Counted from the first letter of the stretch, positions 1-9,306 are shown. The stretch is 64,000 bases of DNA from Vibrio tasmaniensis (GCF_024347635.1 NZ_AP025510.1:1736001-1800000), one strand, 5' to 3'. Program-made: numbers and translations. Notes: generated from the letters alone by a model not told the origin.

Positions 1-412
1 GAGTTCGGGACAAACCCAAGCCTTCGAAACCAGTTGTTACAAATTCGGTAACTGGGATGGTTTCGTCACCATCACGCTCAATGGTTCCACTGCTCACTAA
101 GCTCGATCAACTTACACCAGCAGCAGTTGCGAACTCTTCGCCTAACTCTGTAGGGTCTTGACCTTCTTCTAAAGCGGCAAAAATATTTTCAATGTCTTGG
201 TCAAGTTCGACTTCATCGCCATCTTTTCCTTGTGGCGTAAAGCGCTTAACTGAAATCTGAGATTCAGAATTTGCATTTTGGGATTCTAAAACGACATCCC
301 CAGCTTGTAATGGCTGGCCGTCTTCTAGGACCTTGATTGTGCCATCTATCGAAATAACAATGCGTTGACCTAATGCTAATGCACCGCTCGCATTCAATAC
401 TGTCATGTCCAT
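1..412 (-). pseudogene. LapA-type adhesin N-terminal retention module, interrupted by an in-frame TGA, partial at left edge
   Basis: The first ~100 residues look like the retention module of giant RTX/LapA-family adhesins. This module lodges in the TolC-like pore and keeps the adhesin on the cell surface until LapG cuts after a TAAG motif. Here the motif is ATAAGVS, followed at once by TGA (107-109, read leftward). Beyond the stop the same frame stays open to the window edge and reads [20 protein letters not shown] and on, which resembles the normal continuation of such modules, so one gene has been cut by a nonsense codon. The start at 412 (MDMTV) is chosen because AGGGA lies about 7 nt upstream; a GTG at 430 is less likely. 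A TolC-like gene diverges from it, as expected of its secretion partner. The family assignment rests on remembered motifs; the stop could also be a sequencing error. Confidence 0.7.
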
Positions 413-812
413 ATAAATCCCTAAGCTCACTTTCTGTTTGCGACGTCAAAATAGTGACATCAATTTTATAATCTAGTGACAATATAACATCTAATGTCAT
501 ATAATTCCTAGCTATGAATTACATGTTTAATAACTTACAATGTAAACGAATGATAACGGTCACTGAGTGATAATTAAGATGACGAAAACTTCCATATAAG
601 TTATTGTCTTAGGGAAAGATAACCCAAACACTCAAATCAAATTTAAGCACTTAAAATCGACTTAAATTGTACGGCGATCGGTTAACAACTTTACAACCAT
701 TTACGAATGCTCATTGGGCATTCGTTATTTTTTTGGCGGTTCATCTAAATTTGATATATTCAAGCTTAAAAGCGACAAACTTAGGTGATACTCCATTTTT
801 GGGAGATTGAAA
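413..812. promoter_or_regulatory. divergent intergenic region between adhesin and tolC-like gene
   Basis: About 400 bp of AT-rich non-coding DNA that should hold the leftward adhesin promoter and the rightward tolC-like promoter. The only clear structure is the terminator-like hairpin at 703-734, listed separately. No convincing open frame was seen. Confidence 0.5.
703..734 (+). terminator. intrinsic-terminator-like hairpin in the 5' region of the TolC/OmpA operon
   Basis: The 8-bp stem ACGAATGC (703-710) pairs with GCATTCGT (718-725) around a 7-nt loop, followed by TATTTTTTT. It reads rightward but lies upstream of the TolC start with no gene before it, so it may end a small RNA from the 490-700 region or act as a leader attenuator. 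Confidence 0.6.
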
Positions 813-2120
813 TTGAACTGGATTAAAACGACTACATTAGGGTTGGCTATTGCACTCAGTTTACCGGCTAGCGCACAAACCTTAGAGCAAGCCGTCGCGT
901 TTACTTTAGAAAGTAACCCTGAAATCAAAGCGGCATATAACCAGTACGTTAGTCAACGTTACCTTAACGATGCTTCTGGTGGAGCTTACCGCCCGAGTAT
1001 AGATTTAGACGGTGGCATTGGTTACGAATATACGGATTTGGCGACGAATTCGAGCTCAACAGATCTAACGCGTAAAGAAGCAGCAATTACGTTGACACAA
1101 CTCATTTGGGATGGCGCGAATACTTCTAACGACATTGATCGTACCGCTGCTGATGCAGAGTCTGTCCGTTATCAATTGCTATCTAGCGCTCAAGATATTG
1201 CACTGCAAGTAACCAAAGTCTATCTTGATTCCGTTAAAGCTTACGAAGTGCTTACACTTTCTGAAAACAATCTGGCGACGCACAAAAATATCTATATAGA
1301 TATCAAGAAACGAGTTGATTCAGGCATTGGTTCTACGGCAGACATGTCTCAGGTAGAAGCTCGTATAGCAAAAGCGCATGGTAATTTGCTAGCAGCACAA
1401 AATAATTTATTTGATGCCCATACTCAATTCAAACGCCTTGTTGGCCAAGCCCCACTAGGCTTGGTGTATCCACGTGCAGATGCAGGTTCAATTCCCTACA
1501 CCATTGACGGTGCTTTGGCAAAAGCCTTTAACCAACACCCAGTTATCAAAATTGCACAGGCTGATGTAGATTCAGCGAAGTTCCAGTACAAACAGTCGAA
1601 GAGTACCAACTACCCAACTGTTTCTTTTGAAGCCGCTCAAAGGTGGCGTGATGATGCAGGTGGTACGAAAGGCAACAGCGATGAATTTTCTGCGATGCTC
1701 CGCTTAAAGTACAATCTCTATAACGGTGGGGCCGATCAAGACCGTGCTGAAAGTGCTGCTTATCAACTCAACAAAGCAAAAGACCTACGTGAGAGTACTT
1801 ACCGCAATGTAGAAGAAAGCTTACGCCTTTCATGGAGCGCTCTTGACTTAACCGTTCAGCAGAAAGATTTCTTGTCGGATCACGTAGACTCGGCTTCTGA
1901 CACAGTTATCTCTTATGAAAAACAATACCGAATTGGTAAGCGTACCCTTCTCGATCTACTTAACACTGAAAATGAACTATTCGAAGCACGTAAGGGATTT
2001 TTAGACGCTAAGTACGATGTACAGTACGCAAAGTATAGAGTCATGAATGCGACAGGTAATCTATTAACAGGGTTACGTATCGAGACTCCACAAGAATGGA
2101 ATGAAAAGGTAGAATATTAA
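813..2120 (+). CDS. TolC family outer membrane efflux/type I secretion protein
   Basis: An outer membrane TolC-type trimer subunit that would form the exit duct for a type I secretion system. The ~435-residue product has a signal peptide ending near PASAQ and two long helical OEP repeats, with typical segments such as TLEQAVAFTLESNPEIKAAY and, near the C-terminus, GKRTLLDLLNTENELFEARK. There is no ATG. Two TTG codons lie at 807 and 813, and the GGGAG at 801-805 is correctly spaced only for 813. The gene diverges from a LapA-type adhesin fragment and overlaps the following OmpA gene (TAATG), so it is probably the LapE-like component for that adhesin. No ABC transporter or membrane-fusion partner is nearby; they may lie outside the window. 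Confidence 0.88.
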   Translation: MNWIKTTTLGLAIALSLPASAQTLEQAVAFTLESNPEIKAAYNQYVSQRYLNDASGGAYRPSIDLDGGIGYEYTDLATNSSSTDLTRKEAAITLTQLIWDGANTSNDIDRTAADAESVRYQLLSSAQDIALQVTKVYLDSVKAYEVLTLSENNLATHKNIYIDIKKRVDSGIGSTADMSQVEARIAKAHGNLLAAQNNLFDAHTQFKRLVGQAPLGLVYPRADAGSIPYTIDGALAKAFNQHPVIKIAQADVDSAKFQYKQSKSTNYPTVSFEAAQRWRDDAGGTKGNSDEFSAMLRLKYNLYNGGADQDRAESAAYQLNKAKDLRESTYRNVEESLRLSWSALDLTVQQKDFLSDHVDSASDTVISYEKQYRIGKRTLLDLLNTENELFEARKGFLDAKYDVQYAKYRVMNATGNLLTGLRIETPQEWNEKVEY

Positions 2121-2734
2121 TGAAGCTTCTCAAAACTATACTTCCACTATGCTTCGTGGTTGCTTCTGCCAACATCATGGCTGAAACAAATGATGAATTC
2201 ACTTATCGTGCTCTTCCTAGCACCACACAAAGTTATGATCTCGAAGATGATGATAATGATGGTGTTATCAACGCTCGCGATTTATGTATAGACACACAAA
2301 TAGGCGCTGAAATAGATAATGATGGCTGCGGCTCGTATTTCGAGTCTAGTGAACAAAAAGAACTTCATATTTTGTTTGCTAACGACTCTGCAGAAATCAA
2401 ACCTGTATTCCTGGGCCAAATCCGTCAAATGGCTGCGTTTCTAAAACGTTACGAGAATACAAGTATCCAACTTCAAGGTTATGCCAGTAAAGTGGGCAAT
2501 GCTGAACACAACCTGAAACTGTCAGAAAAGCGAGCGAACAATGTAAGGCGTGCACTTATTAGCAATGGAATTCCACCGTCTAGAGCCTATACCGTAGGTT
2601 ACGGTGATGTCGGCTTCCGTGATAATGACACCGAAACTAATCATGCACTGAACAGAAAAGTTGTAGCTTCTGTTGTCGGATTTAAAGGTAACATTAAAGA
2701 AGAGTGGCATATATTTACTAAAATCGGTAAATAG
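2120..2734 (+). CDS. OmpA family peptidoglycan-binding protein with type-3 calcium repeats
   Basis: A 204-residue exported protein. A signal peptide (to about ANIMA) is followed by an Asp/Asn-rich stretch DDDNDGVINARDLC...DNDGCG typical of thrombospondin type-3 calcium repeats, then an OmpA C-terminal domain (IQLQGYASKVGNAEHNLKLS...RANNVRRALISNGI) that would bind peptidoglycan. The start overlaps the stop of the TolC-like gene by one base, so the two are translationally coupled. OmpA-like genes are commonly paired with the TolC of LapA-type secretion loci, where they may anchor the pore to the wall. That role is inferred from context. Confidence 0.88.
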   Translation: MKLLKTILPLCFVVASANIMAETNDEFTYRALPSTTQSYDLEDDDNDGVINARDLCIDTQIGAEIDNDGCGSYFESSEQKELHILFANDSAEIKPVFLGQIRQMAAFLKRYENTSIQLQGYASKVGNAEHNLKLSEKRANNVRRALISNGIPPSRAYTVGYGDVGFRDNDTETNHALNRKVVASVVGFKGNIKEEWHIFTKIGK

Positions 2735-2755
2735 ATTCTACCGCACTCAAACCAT

Positions 2756-2782
2756 ACTGAAACGTTACGTAAGCGTTTCAGT
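2756..2782 (+). terminator. hairpin after the TolC/OmpA operon
   Basis: The perfect 9-bp stem ACTGAAACG (2756-2764) pairs with CGTTTCAGT (2774-2782) just after the OmpA stop codon. The following sequence ATCTTTATAAT is only moderately T-rich. Confidence 0.6.
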
Positions 2783-2865
2783 ATCTTTATAATTCCCTTA
2801 TCGGCGTATACCTACCCCTTGTATAATGTTAATCTTGTCTTGTTATCAACATAGAGAAAATATTC

Positions 2866-3216
2866 ATGAGCAAACTAACCGCTGATACTCAAGCAAATCT
2901 AGAACTTTTCGTTTCTGAAACACAAGAAACTAAGCTGGTATGGGGCCTTCGCAATGAAGAAGGTTGGCTAGCATGTGACTCAAGTGAATTCGAAAACAGT
3001 GAAGTGATGCCGTTTTGGTCTTCAAAAGAGGACGCTCAGACTCACAACGTTGAAGAGTGGGCAGACTTCGAAGTATTAGAAATCCCACTAGATATTTTTG
3101 CAGAAGATTGGTTACTGACTCTAGCTGAAGACGGTGTTCTTGTTGGTACTAACTGGAATGCGACATTGGAAGGCAAAGAACTTGAGCCTTCTGAACTAGC
3201 AAAATTATACATCTAG
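2866..3216 (+). CDS. DUF2750 domain-containing protein
   Basis: A 116-residue acidic cytoplasmic protein of the DUF2750 family, whose function is unknown. It matches the family in size and in features such as the W/F-rich core (VWGLRNEEGWLACDS, MPFWSSKEDAQTH) and the late segment EDGVLVGTNW. The start has a GAGAAA stretch upstream. It is a single-gene unit, flanked by the hairpin at 2756-2782 and a strong inverted repeat at 3225-3252. Confidence 0.82.
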   Translation: MSKLTADTQANLELFVSETQETKLVWGLRNEEGWLACDSSEFENSEVMPFWSSKEDAQTHNVEEWADFEVLEIPLDIFAEDWLLTLAEDGVLVGTNWNATLEGKELEPSELAKLYI

Positions 3217-3224
3217 CTTCCAAT

Positions 3225-3252
3225 ATCGGTCGTGCAATAGCGCACGACCGAT
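3225..3252 (+). terminator. hairpin after the DUF2750 gene
   Basis: The perfect 11-bp stem ATCGGTCGTGC (3225-3235) pairs with GCACGACCGAT (3242-3252) around a 6-nt loop. It lacks a T-tract, so it may work as a Rho-independent terminator only weakly, or as a transcript-end stabiliser. Confidence 0.55.
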
Positions 3253-3378
3253 TGCCACTAATAAGCCATTGAGAATTAGAGATTTACCTCACATAAAAAA
3301 CCATCAACTCGCCAAAAAATTTGAAGCAATATCAAACTAACAATAGAATACCGTTCTTTATCTGATTGATATTATCTC

Positions 3379-5367
3379 GTGATTCACTTCATTTTCATTG
3401 CCTTTCTGCTTTTCATCAACCTTTATTCCTTTAGCCAAGCATCAACAGCGGATCATGAATCTTCTCCAACAATTAGCACCTCGATATTAGATCCCCACAC
3501 AACTCCAAATGCTGATTGGAACGCACTCTATCTCTCGACTCTAACTCATTCCCCTTCGCGCGCATTGAACATGCTGCAAACACGCTACACTAGCTCAACA
3601 ACCTACGGGGATAAGCTCTACCTTTCGGCACTGCTATATCAGTATATGAGCCAGCGAGAACAACCGTTTTATGGAATCGCTTCAAACGACAGTGAATACC
3701 AAGCAATAGAACAAGCGTTTATTACCGCCCTAATGAACGATGGTCAAGGCCTGTATAAGGAAGCTCAGCAAGGCTTTTTGTCCATATTAGTAAAAATGCA
3801 ATCAATCAACGATGTTACAGGTAGAACATTATTAAAATACCAATTATGTCGTTCTCTCAATGAGCAAGCTAAATATCATCAAGCTAACTATTACTGTTCC
3901 GCACTTCAGTCGGATTTGCATGACATTGCTGACCCTGTATTACCAAAATTTGGCACTTATCGAGTGATCGCTAACAATCACCATTTCCGCAGCGACTATC
4001 AAGCCGCGCTAGATACTTACCTATCACTGATAAGCGTGTTCCCACAAGGACACGATATTTCGGGGATCTATAACGATGTGGGTAATTTGCTCAAAGAGTT
4101 AAAGCAATATGATAAATCGGCTGAGTACCTCATAGAAGCACTCGCTCTGAGATCGGATGCTTCTGATTTGATGAAAGCACAAGTTCATCATAGCCTTGCA
4201 GATCTTTACCTTAATCAAGGACAAAGTGACCTAGCAATTAATCACTTTCAAAAAGCAAAAGCACTGTTGACTACGTCATCTCATAGCTACGGCATTGCGC
4301 TAACAACTCTTGGTTTAGGAAAGGCATACACGCAGACGAAGAACTATGATTTGGCGAGAGACTACTTAGTAGAGTCTCTGTCGGCTTCAAGCAAGCTAAA
4401 CAACGATGTCATTCGAATCAACGCTTTCTTAGCAATCAGCGATATGTTCGAAGACCAAAAACTTAAAACGGAAGCGCTCAATTATGCACAACAAGCTTTG
4501 GAGCTATCCGAACAAGTCACAAGACATAAGTACACAGCTCAAGCACTACTTCAACTATCTGATATTCATCAGACACTCAGCGATTACAAGCAAGCTTTCT
4601 ATTTCTATCAGCGATACTCCTTAATACAGTTCGAAACCCGAGATATAGATAACAGGTTGGCTTTTGAAGCACTAGATCTAGCTCATGCTAGGTACGAAAA
4701 AGAACTAGAGAGTTCTTTCCTGAGACATCAAGCAAATTTAGACCGACTTCAAATCGAAAAGATGGAACATCAAAGGATGGTGTATAACATCATTGTTATT
4801 CTATTGCTGTGTGCGGCTAGCTTTATGATCTTCACAAACAAAGCCATTCGTGCGAAAGCAGCAATCGATGCCATGACAAAGGCGTATAGTCGCACCGAGG
4901 TAATACGAAGAGTCAAGCGTATCAAAGCCTGTAAAGGAACAGAAAAACAACATGTTCTCGTTTTACTCGATCTAGATAAATTCAAGAAAATTAATGACCA
5001 ATATGGCCACCCTACTGGAGATAGAGCGCTGGTTCATATAAGTCAGCAAATAAGACAACATTTAATTAAAGGTGAGCTGTTCGGGCGTTTAGGCGGCGAA
5101 GAATTTCTGATCGTGCTTACTGATACAAAACCAGCTGAAGTACAAGAGCGTGTAGAGGAGTTACATTATGCCATTTCGAGTGCAGTCTTCTTATCAGAAA
5201 ACAAAAAGCCACTTAATGTAACCGCGAGCTTTGCTTATTTAGCAACCTCAAACGCATTAAGTGACTTTGATGACTTGTATTCAGTGCTTGACCAGGCGCT
5301 GTATCAAGCAAAGAGCAACGGCCGAAACTGCATCATTGATGCTTATAACGAACCTATTGACTCATGA
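3379..5367 (+). CDS. membrane GGDEF diguanylate cyclase with periplasmic TPR sensor region
   Basis: A probable diguanylate cyclase making c-di-GMP from two GTP. The 662-residue product has an N-terminal signal/anchor (FIFIAFLLFINLYSF), about 400 residues of TPR-like helical repeats predicted in the periplasm, one membrane segment (YNIIVILLLCAASFMIF) and a C-terminal GGDEF domain. The active motif GGEEF is intact in GRLGGEEFLIVL, and the metal/GTP segment LLDLDKFKKINDQYGH is present. The RxxD inhibitory site usual before the motif is not conserved, so feedback inhibition may be absent. The start is GTG with no clear ribosome site; an in-frame TGA 12 nt upstream prevents a longer start. The stop lies 2 bp from the convergent queC stop. 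c-di-GMP control of LapA-type adhesins is known, but no link to the adhesin upstream is shown. Confidence 0.88.
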   Translation: MIHFIFIAFLLFINLYSFSQASTADHESSPTISTSILDPHTTPNADWNALYLSTLTHSPSRALNMLQTRYTSSTTYGDKLYLSALLYQYMSQREQPFYGIASNDSEYQAIEQAFITALMNDGQGLYKEAQQGFLSILVKMQSINDVTGRTLLKYQLCRSLNEQAKYHQANYYCSALQSDLHDIADPVLPKFGTYRVIANNHHFRSDYQAALDTYLSLISVFPQGHDISGIYNDVGNLLKELKQYDKSAEYLIEALALRSDASDLMKAQVHHSLADLYLNQGQSDLAINHFQKAKALLTTSSHSYGIALTTLGLGKAYTQTKNYDLARDYLVESLSASSKLNNDVIRINAFLAISDMFEDQKLKTEALNYAQQALELSEQVTRHKYTAQALLQLSDIHQTLSDYKQAFYFYQRYSLIQFETRDIDNRLAFEALDLAHARYEKELESSFLRHQANLDRLQIEKMEHQRMVYNIIVILLLCAASFMIFTNKAIRAKAAIDAMTKAYSRTEVIRRVKRIKACKGTEKQHVLVLLDLDKFKKINDQYGHPTGDRALVHISQQIRQHLIKGELFGRLGGEEFLIVLTDTKPAEVQERVEELHYAISSAVFLSENKKPLNVTASFAYLATSNALSDFDDLYSVLDQALYQAKSNGRNCIIDAYNEPIDS

Positions 5368-5369
5368 GG

Positions 5370-6065
5370 TTATTTATTCTCACCCTGCTTGCGAACCAAT
5401 TCAGCCATAATACCTTGGCGATCACCTAGGTAATCGTTAAGGCCTATTTTACGTAGTTCACACGCTGGACAGTCGCCGCAGCCATCACCGACAATGCCGT
5501 TGTAGCAGGTCAGTGTTTTGTTTCTAACAAGTTCGAGTGCTGAGTTCTGATCTGCCAAAGCCCATGTTTCAGCTTTGTTGAGCCACATTAACGGTGTTTT
5601 AATATTAAGCTGCTTATCCATACCTTGTACAAGTGCAGAGTTCATCGCCTTCACAAAGTCATTACGACAATCAGGGTAGCCAGAGAAATCTGTTTCACAC
5701 ACACCAGTAATCACCGTCTCAGCACCGATTTGGTATGCGTAGATACCGGCCAATGTTAAGAAAAGAATATTACGACCAGGAACGAACGAGTTTGGTAATC
5801 CATTCTCTTGTAGCTCATGCGATACAGGAATATCGTCACGAGTCAGAGAGCTAATCGCAAGCTCGTTTAACAGAGTCACATCCATTACTTTGTGCGCTTT
5901 CACACCAAGCTCTTTCGACAATGACTCAGCCACTTCAATCTCGAGTCTATGGCGCTGACCATAATCAAACGTAATCGCATGAACTTCATCATACTCTTTT
6001 AATGCTTGAACAAGACACGTTGTTGAGTCTTGACCACCACTGAATACTACGACTGCTTTTTTCAT
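5370..6065 (-). CDS. queC: 7-cyano-7-deazaguanine synthase QueC
   Basis: Converts 7-carboxy-7-deazaguanine to preQ0 using ATP and ammonia, in the pathway to the tRNA base queuosine. The 231-residue product starts with the ATP-pyrophosphatase P-loop [11 protein letters not shown] and ends with the zinc-binding cysteine cluster around residues 190-205 (C...CGDCPAC). Length matches the family. It lies about 60 bp downstream of queE on the same strand, so the two probably share a transcript. A preQ1 riboswitch was not recognised upstream. Confidence 0.96.
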   Translation of the reverse strand: MKKAVVVFSGGQDSTTCLVQALKEYDEVHAITFDYGQRHRLEIEVAESLSKELGVKAHKVMDVTLLNELAISSLTRDDIPVSHELQENGLPNSFVPGRNILFLTLAGIYAYQIGAETVITGVCETDFSGYPDCRNDFVKAMNSALVQGMDKQLNIKTPLMWLNKAETWALADQNSALELVRNKTLTCYNGIVGDGCGDCPACELRKIGLNDYLGDRQGIMAELVRKQGENK

Positions 6066-6125
6066 CTTAAATCCTTACGAGAATCTTCTACTAGCGACTT
6101 ATCTAGGCCAGTAAACCAACGCAAC

Positions 6126-6794
6126 CTATGCGATGCTCAAATATTTGTGAGTTTGAATAGATAAACGCCAGTTACGTTCAATACAAGTGTCGATACACAG
6201 CTGTGTTGCACGTTCTTTTTGGCTAATAGGCTGAAGTGCAATGACGGTCTTTGCAGGAACATCGGCTCTAGCAAGAAGAGCATCAAGCTGCTCGATATCT
6301 TTACCTGTACCAACAGGGTGTTTGATTTCATTCGCACGAACGAGTGCGCTATCAAGGATATCCAGTTTCGCTTTCATTGCCACTTTTGGTGACACCGTAA
6401 CCCAAGTACCACTTGTTGCTTTGACTTCTGATGTTCCGCTGGTCTCAATCTGACAGCGACAACCGTGTTGCTCAAATGCTTCAGTAAGAGGGACAAGATC
6501 ATAAATACACGGCTCACCACCAGTAATCACAATGTGCTTAGCCGTGTAACCTTGCTTGATGTATTCATTCACGATTCCTTGAGCATCAATTGCTGACCAA
6601 GTTGGTGAATCCTCTGTCTTAACCATAATATCGCCAAGGCTGGTCTCATCTTCCGGCAACGCTTCCCAAGTCTGTTTGGTATCACACCAAGAACAGCCTA
6701 CAGGGCAAATTTGCAGTCGAACAAAAACAGCGGGAACGCCGGTAAATACGCCCTCACCCTGGATGGTTTCAAACATTTCATTAATCTTGTACAA
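6126..6794 (-). CDS. queE: 7-carboxy-7-deazaguanine synthase QueE (radical SAM)
   Basis: A radical SAM enzyme that contracts 6-carboxytetrahydropterin to 7-carboxy-7-deazaguanine, the step before QueC. The 222-residue product carries the [4Fe-4S] triad in CPVGCSWCDT, and upstream the family signature FETIQGEGVFTGVPAVFVRL. A TGGEP motif for SAM binding is present. It is the first gene of a queE-queC unit. Confidence 0.95.
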   Translation of the reverse strand: MYKINEMFETIQGEGVFTGVPAVFVRLQICPVGCSWCDTKQTWEALPEDETSLGDIMVKTEDSPTWSAIDAQGIVNEYIKQGYTAKHIVITGGEPCIYDLVPLTEAFEQHGCRCQIETSGTSEVKATSGTWVTVSPKVAMKAKLDILDSALVRANEIKHPVGTGKDIEQLDALLARADVPAKTVIALQPISQKERATQLCIDTCIERNWRLSIQTHKYLSIA

Positions 6795-6978
6795 CTTACC
6801 CTCAGCTCAATCATTTGATGAAATTAATCAACCGCAGACCTTAAAGCACTTGCCCCTTTTGGTCAAACAAATGAGTACTGATAAATGACTTGATCAAAGC
6901 CCTAGCCTGAGCTTTCAAGTTCCCTTATCCTTTCGCCCATTAGATTTCGTTAGCTTTTAATTTTTAGTAAGGAACAAC

Positions 6979-7788
6979 ATGTACAAACTGATTGCTCTTG
7001 ATATGGATGGCACACTGCTCAACAGTGATAAAGTAATTTCTCAAGAGAATAAAGACGCGATTGCCAAAGCACGTGCTGCAGGTGTGAAAGTGGTTCTGGC
7101 TTCTGGTCGTCCTTTAGAAGGTATGCAAAGTAAGTTAGACGAGCTTTCGATCAACGGCGAAGATGACTTTGTGCTCTTCTACAACGGCTCTATGGTTCAA
7201 AACGTCTCTACAAAAGAACTCATTCATAGTGAAATCAGCAATGGTAAAGCCGCGAAAGAGATCGCAGCACTAGCTGAACAGCTTGGTGGTTATGTTCATG
7301 CATTCAGCAAGATTCATGGCTTAATCACCCCTGAAAACAATGAGTACACCGCTATTGAAGCGCGTATTAACGGCTTAGAGATTACCGAATTCGACTTTTC
7401 TCAACTAGAAGACGACCACGAAATCATCAAAACTATGATTGTTGCTGAGCCAAGCAAACTCACCGAAATCATCAGCAAGTTACCACAAGAGCTTAAGACT
7501 CAGTTTACTATTGTGCAAAGTGCACCATTCTTCTTAGAGTTCTTAAACCCAAATTCAAACAAGGGTGTAGGTATTGAGGCTATTGCTAAACATTTGGGGA
7601 TTACTGCGGAAGAAGTGATCTGCATGGGCGATGCTGAAAACGATCACCATATGCTTGAATACGCGGGCATGGGTATCGCGATGGAAAACGCAATGAAAGA
7701 AACCAAGAAGCTAGCTGACTACATTACAGCAAGCAATGACGAACACGGTGTAGCTGTCGCGATTGAAAAGTTTATCTTCAACTCGTAA
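6979..7788 (+). CDS. yidA: Cof-type HAD-IIB sugar phosphatase YidA
   Basis: A HAD-superfamily phosphatase acting on small sugar phosphates. The 269-residue product has motif I LDMDGTLLNS at the N-terminus, motif II at LASGRP, a IIB cap in the middle, and motif IV GDAENDHHML near residue 220. Size and sequence fit YidA. TAAGGAACAAC precedes the ATG. It is a single-gene unit that ends at a strong bidirectional terminator shared with the convergent Nudix gene. Confidence 0.9.
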   Translation: MYKLIALDMDGTLLNSDKVISQENKDAIAKARAAGVKVVLASGRPLEGMQSKLDELSINGEDDFVLFYNGSMVQNVSTKELIHSEISNGKAAKEIAALAEQLGGYVHAFSKIHGLITPENNEYTAIEARINGLEITEFDFSQLEDDHEIIKTMIVAEPSKLTEIISKLPQELKTQFTIVQSAPFFLEFLNPNSNKGVGIEAIAKHLGITAEEVICMGDAENDHHMLEYAGMGIAMENAMKETKKLADYITASNDEHGVAVAIEKFIFNS

Positions 7789-7841
7789 GCACTAGATAGA
7801 GCCCTTTGCTTTATCTGTCTCATCCTAAAATACATTGATAT

Positions 7842-7872
7842 AAAGAAGGCTGTGCATTGCACAGCCTTCTTT
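7842..7872. terminator. bidirectional terminator between yidA and the Nudix/PAP2 gene
   Basis: The perfect 14-bp stem AAAGAAGGCTGTGC (7842-7855) pairs with GCACAGCCTTCTTT (7859-7872) around a 3-nt loop, with A- and T-rich edges on both sides. It serves two convergent genes. Confidence 0.93.
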
Positions 7873-7893
7873 TTACATAAGTCGTTCCACTTA

Positions 7894-9306
7894 TTATTGT
7901 CTAGCCCAAGGCAGACGAAATGCCACGACACCGAACAAAATCAAGATTGGAAAACGTAAGGTCTCGACAATAAAGGAAGCGATACCACTAAATGAGACAA
8001 AGCTGCCCACCCAACTGATCAACAAATTTCCGGCAAGTAACATCACAATAACCCCAACCACGATCTTAAATGAGAACTGACCCACCAAAGGTTTTGAGTC
8101 CGTTAACGTCACTAGACATGCAATCGTCATCAAAATCGCCAACCAAAAAGTGAATGTCGGTAATGGCCAGATAACCGTCAGCACAACCGATATCAAGCAT
8201 AAGCCCCACCACACAGCTTTAGAACTTAGTAATACACTAATATCAACATCAGGTTTCGCGTCTAATCTCACGATATGCCAAGTCGCTAATGCGCCCATAA
8301 TACCGCCCATCAGTACGTCACTAAAGAATGCACTGCCAGAGTATGACTTAAACAGCATGATCCAAAGCAGACCAACGACCACCATCGCGAGCGATTTTTG
8401 GTCAAACAAACGCTTTAGCTTCCAAAGAACTAACAAGGTTAAGCTAACCCACAAGGCGGCTAACAGACTTGGGAAGCTATACCCACTGCTCATCACCAAT
8501 TTCAATGTTGGAAGGTAGGCATGCGGACGTGGAAACCCAAAGCCTTGATGAGCAATTAAAGTCAGCAGAGTCACTGATATTAGCGTGAAACCAAATTTCA
8601 ACGCGAAATTACGGCCAAAATGCCAGGCGACTAGCGGCAAGATCACGATAAAAATCCACGGCTTTGCTAATAAGTCTGTCAAAAGCACCGTATTAGCAAA
8701 AACATTCGGCAGGTTATCGAACGTGTTTTGAAGTGAAACAATCCCGTTCAATTCAACTTGATGAACTTTAGGCGCTGCGCCCACCAGCTCAGTCACGTAA
8801 GTCACCGGCTGATTTGTCGCGGATAGAAAGAATTCGTTAATCTCAGACCATTGTTCCGGATAGCGGTATTGATTTGCGTCCAATTCAGTTGGCGGCAATA
8901 ACATTGCGCGACTCACTTCCACTCCATAATGAGGAGCGAACCAAATTGGTAGCTCAAAGCCACCTAACTCATTTCGAGCTTGGTAGCTGATCACTTCAGA
9001 ATCAGAAACGCAATCATACACAACGGCACTGTCGGTATAACCCAACACATCACCGACCGTGACGGACAAACCCGCCTCTTCCCAAGTTTCACGTTGCGCC
9101 GCAACCGCTGGCGGTTCACCAGAAACAACAGTACCACCCGGCAGAGATAAATGACCTGTTATCAATTCATCAACCAACACGATTTGGTTATCAGCACGTA
9201 CTACACACAAAGCGCCCGCGATATGATCAGGCAAGGTGTTGTTAGCCCAAGCGGAAGTAGCACTCAAAAGAGACAAAATAAAAACTAATAAATATCGAAT
9301 AACCAA
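7894..9306 (-). CDS. Nudix hydrolase fused to a degenerate PAP2-like membrane domain
   Basis: A 470-residue fusion. Residues 1-21 form a signal/anchor. A Nudix domain follows with an intact box at about 57-80 (GTVVSGEPPAVAAQ, RETWEEAGL), placed after the signal and so probably on the periplasmic side. From about residue 205 there are many membrane segments resembling a PAP2 phosphatase. The PAP2 catalytic signatures look eroded: an FPRP motif remains, but where PSGH is expected the sequence is SGYSFPSLL, and the last motif reads SGSAFFSDVLMG without the usual Arg and His. It may therefore hydrolyse nucleotide-linked lipid precursors through the Nudix part only. NCBI-type names call such proteins bifunctional Nudix/PAP2; the loss of the second activity is my inference. 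Confidence 0.8.
   Translation of the reverse strand: MVIRYLLVFILSLLSATSAWANNTLPDHIAGALCVVRADNQIVLVDELITGHLSLPGGTVVSGEPPAVAAQRETWEEAGLSVTVGDVLGYTDSAVVYDCVSDSEVISYQARNELGGFELPIWFAPHYGVEVSRAMLLPPTELDANQYRYPEQWSEINEFFLSATNQPVTYVTELVGAAPKVHQVELNGIVSLQNTFDNLPNVFANTVLLTDLLAKPWIFIVILPLVAWHFGRNFALKFGFTLISVTLLTLIAHQGFGFPRPHAYLPTLKLVMSSGYSFPSLLAALWVSLTLLVLWKLKRLFDQKSLAMVVVGLLWIMLFKSYSGSAFFSDVLMGGIMGALATWHIVRLDAKPDVDISVLLSSKAVWWGLCLISVVLTVIWPLPTFTFWLAILMTIACLVTLTDSKPLVGQFSFKIVVGVIVMLLAGNLLISWVGSFVSFSGIASFIVETLRFPILILFGVVAFRLPWARQ

Noticed and set aside
6795..6978. A preQ1 riboswitch before queE-queC
   Set aside because: No fold or conserved core of a preQ1 aptamer could be recognised by eye.
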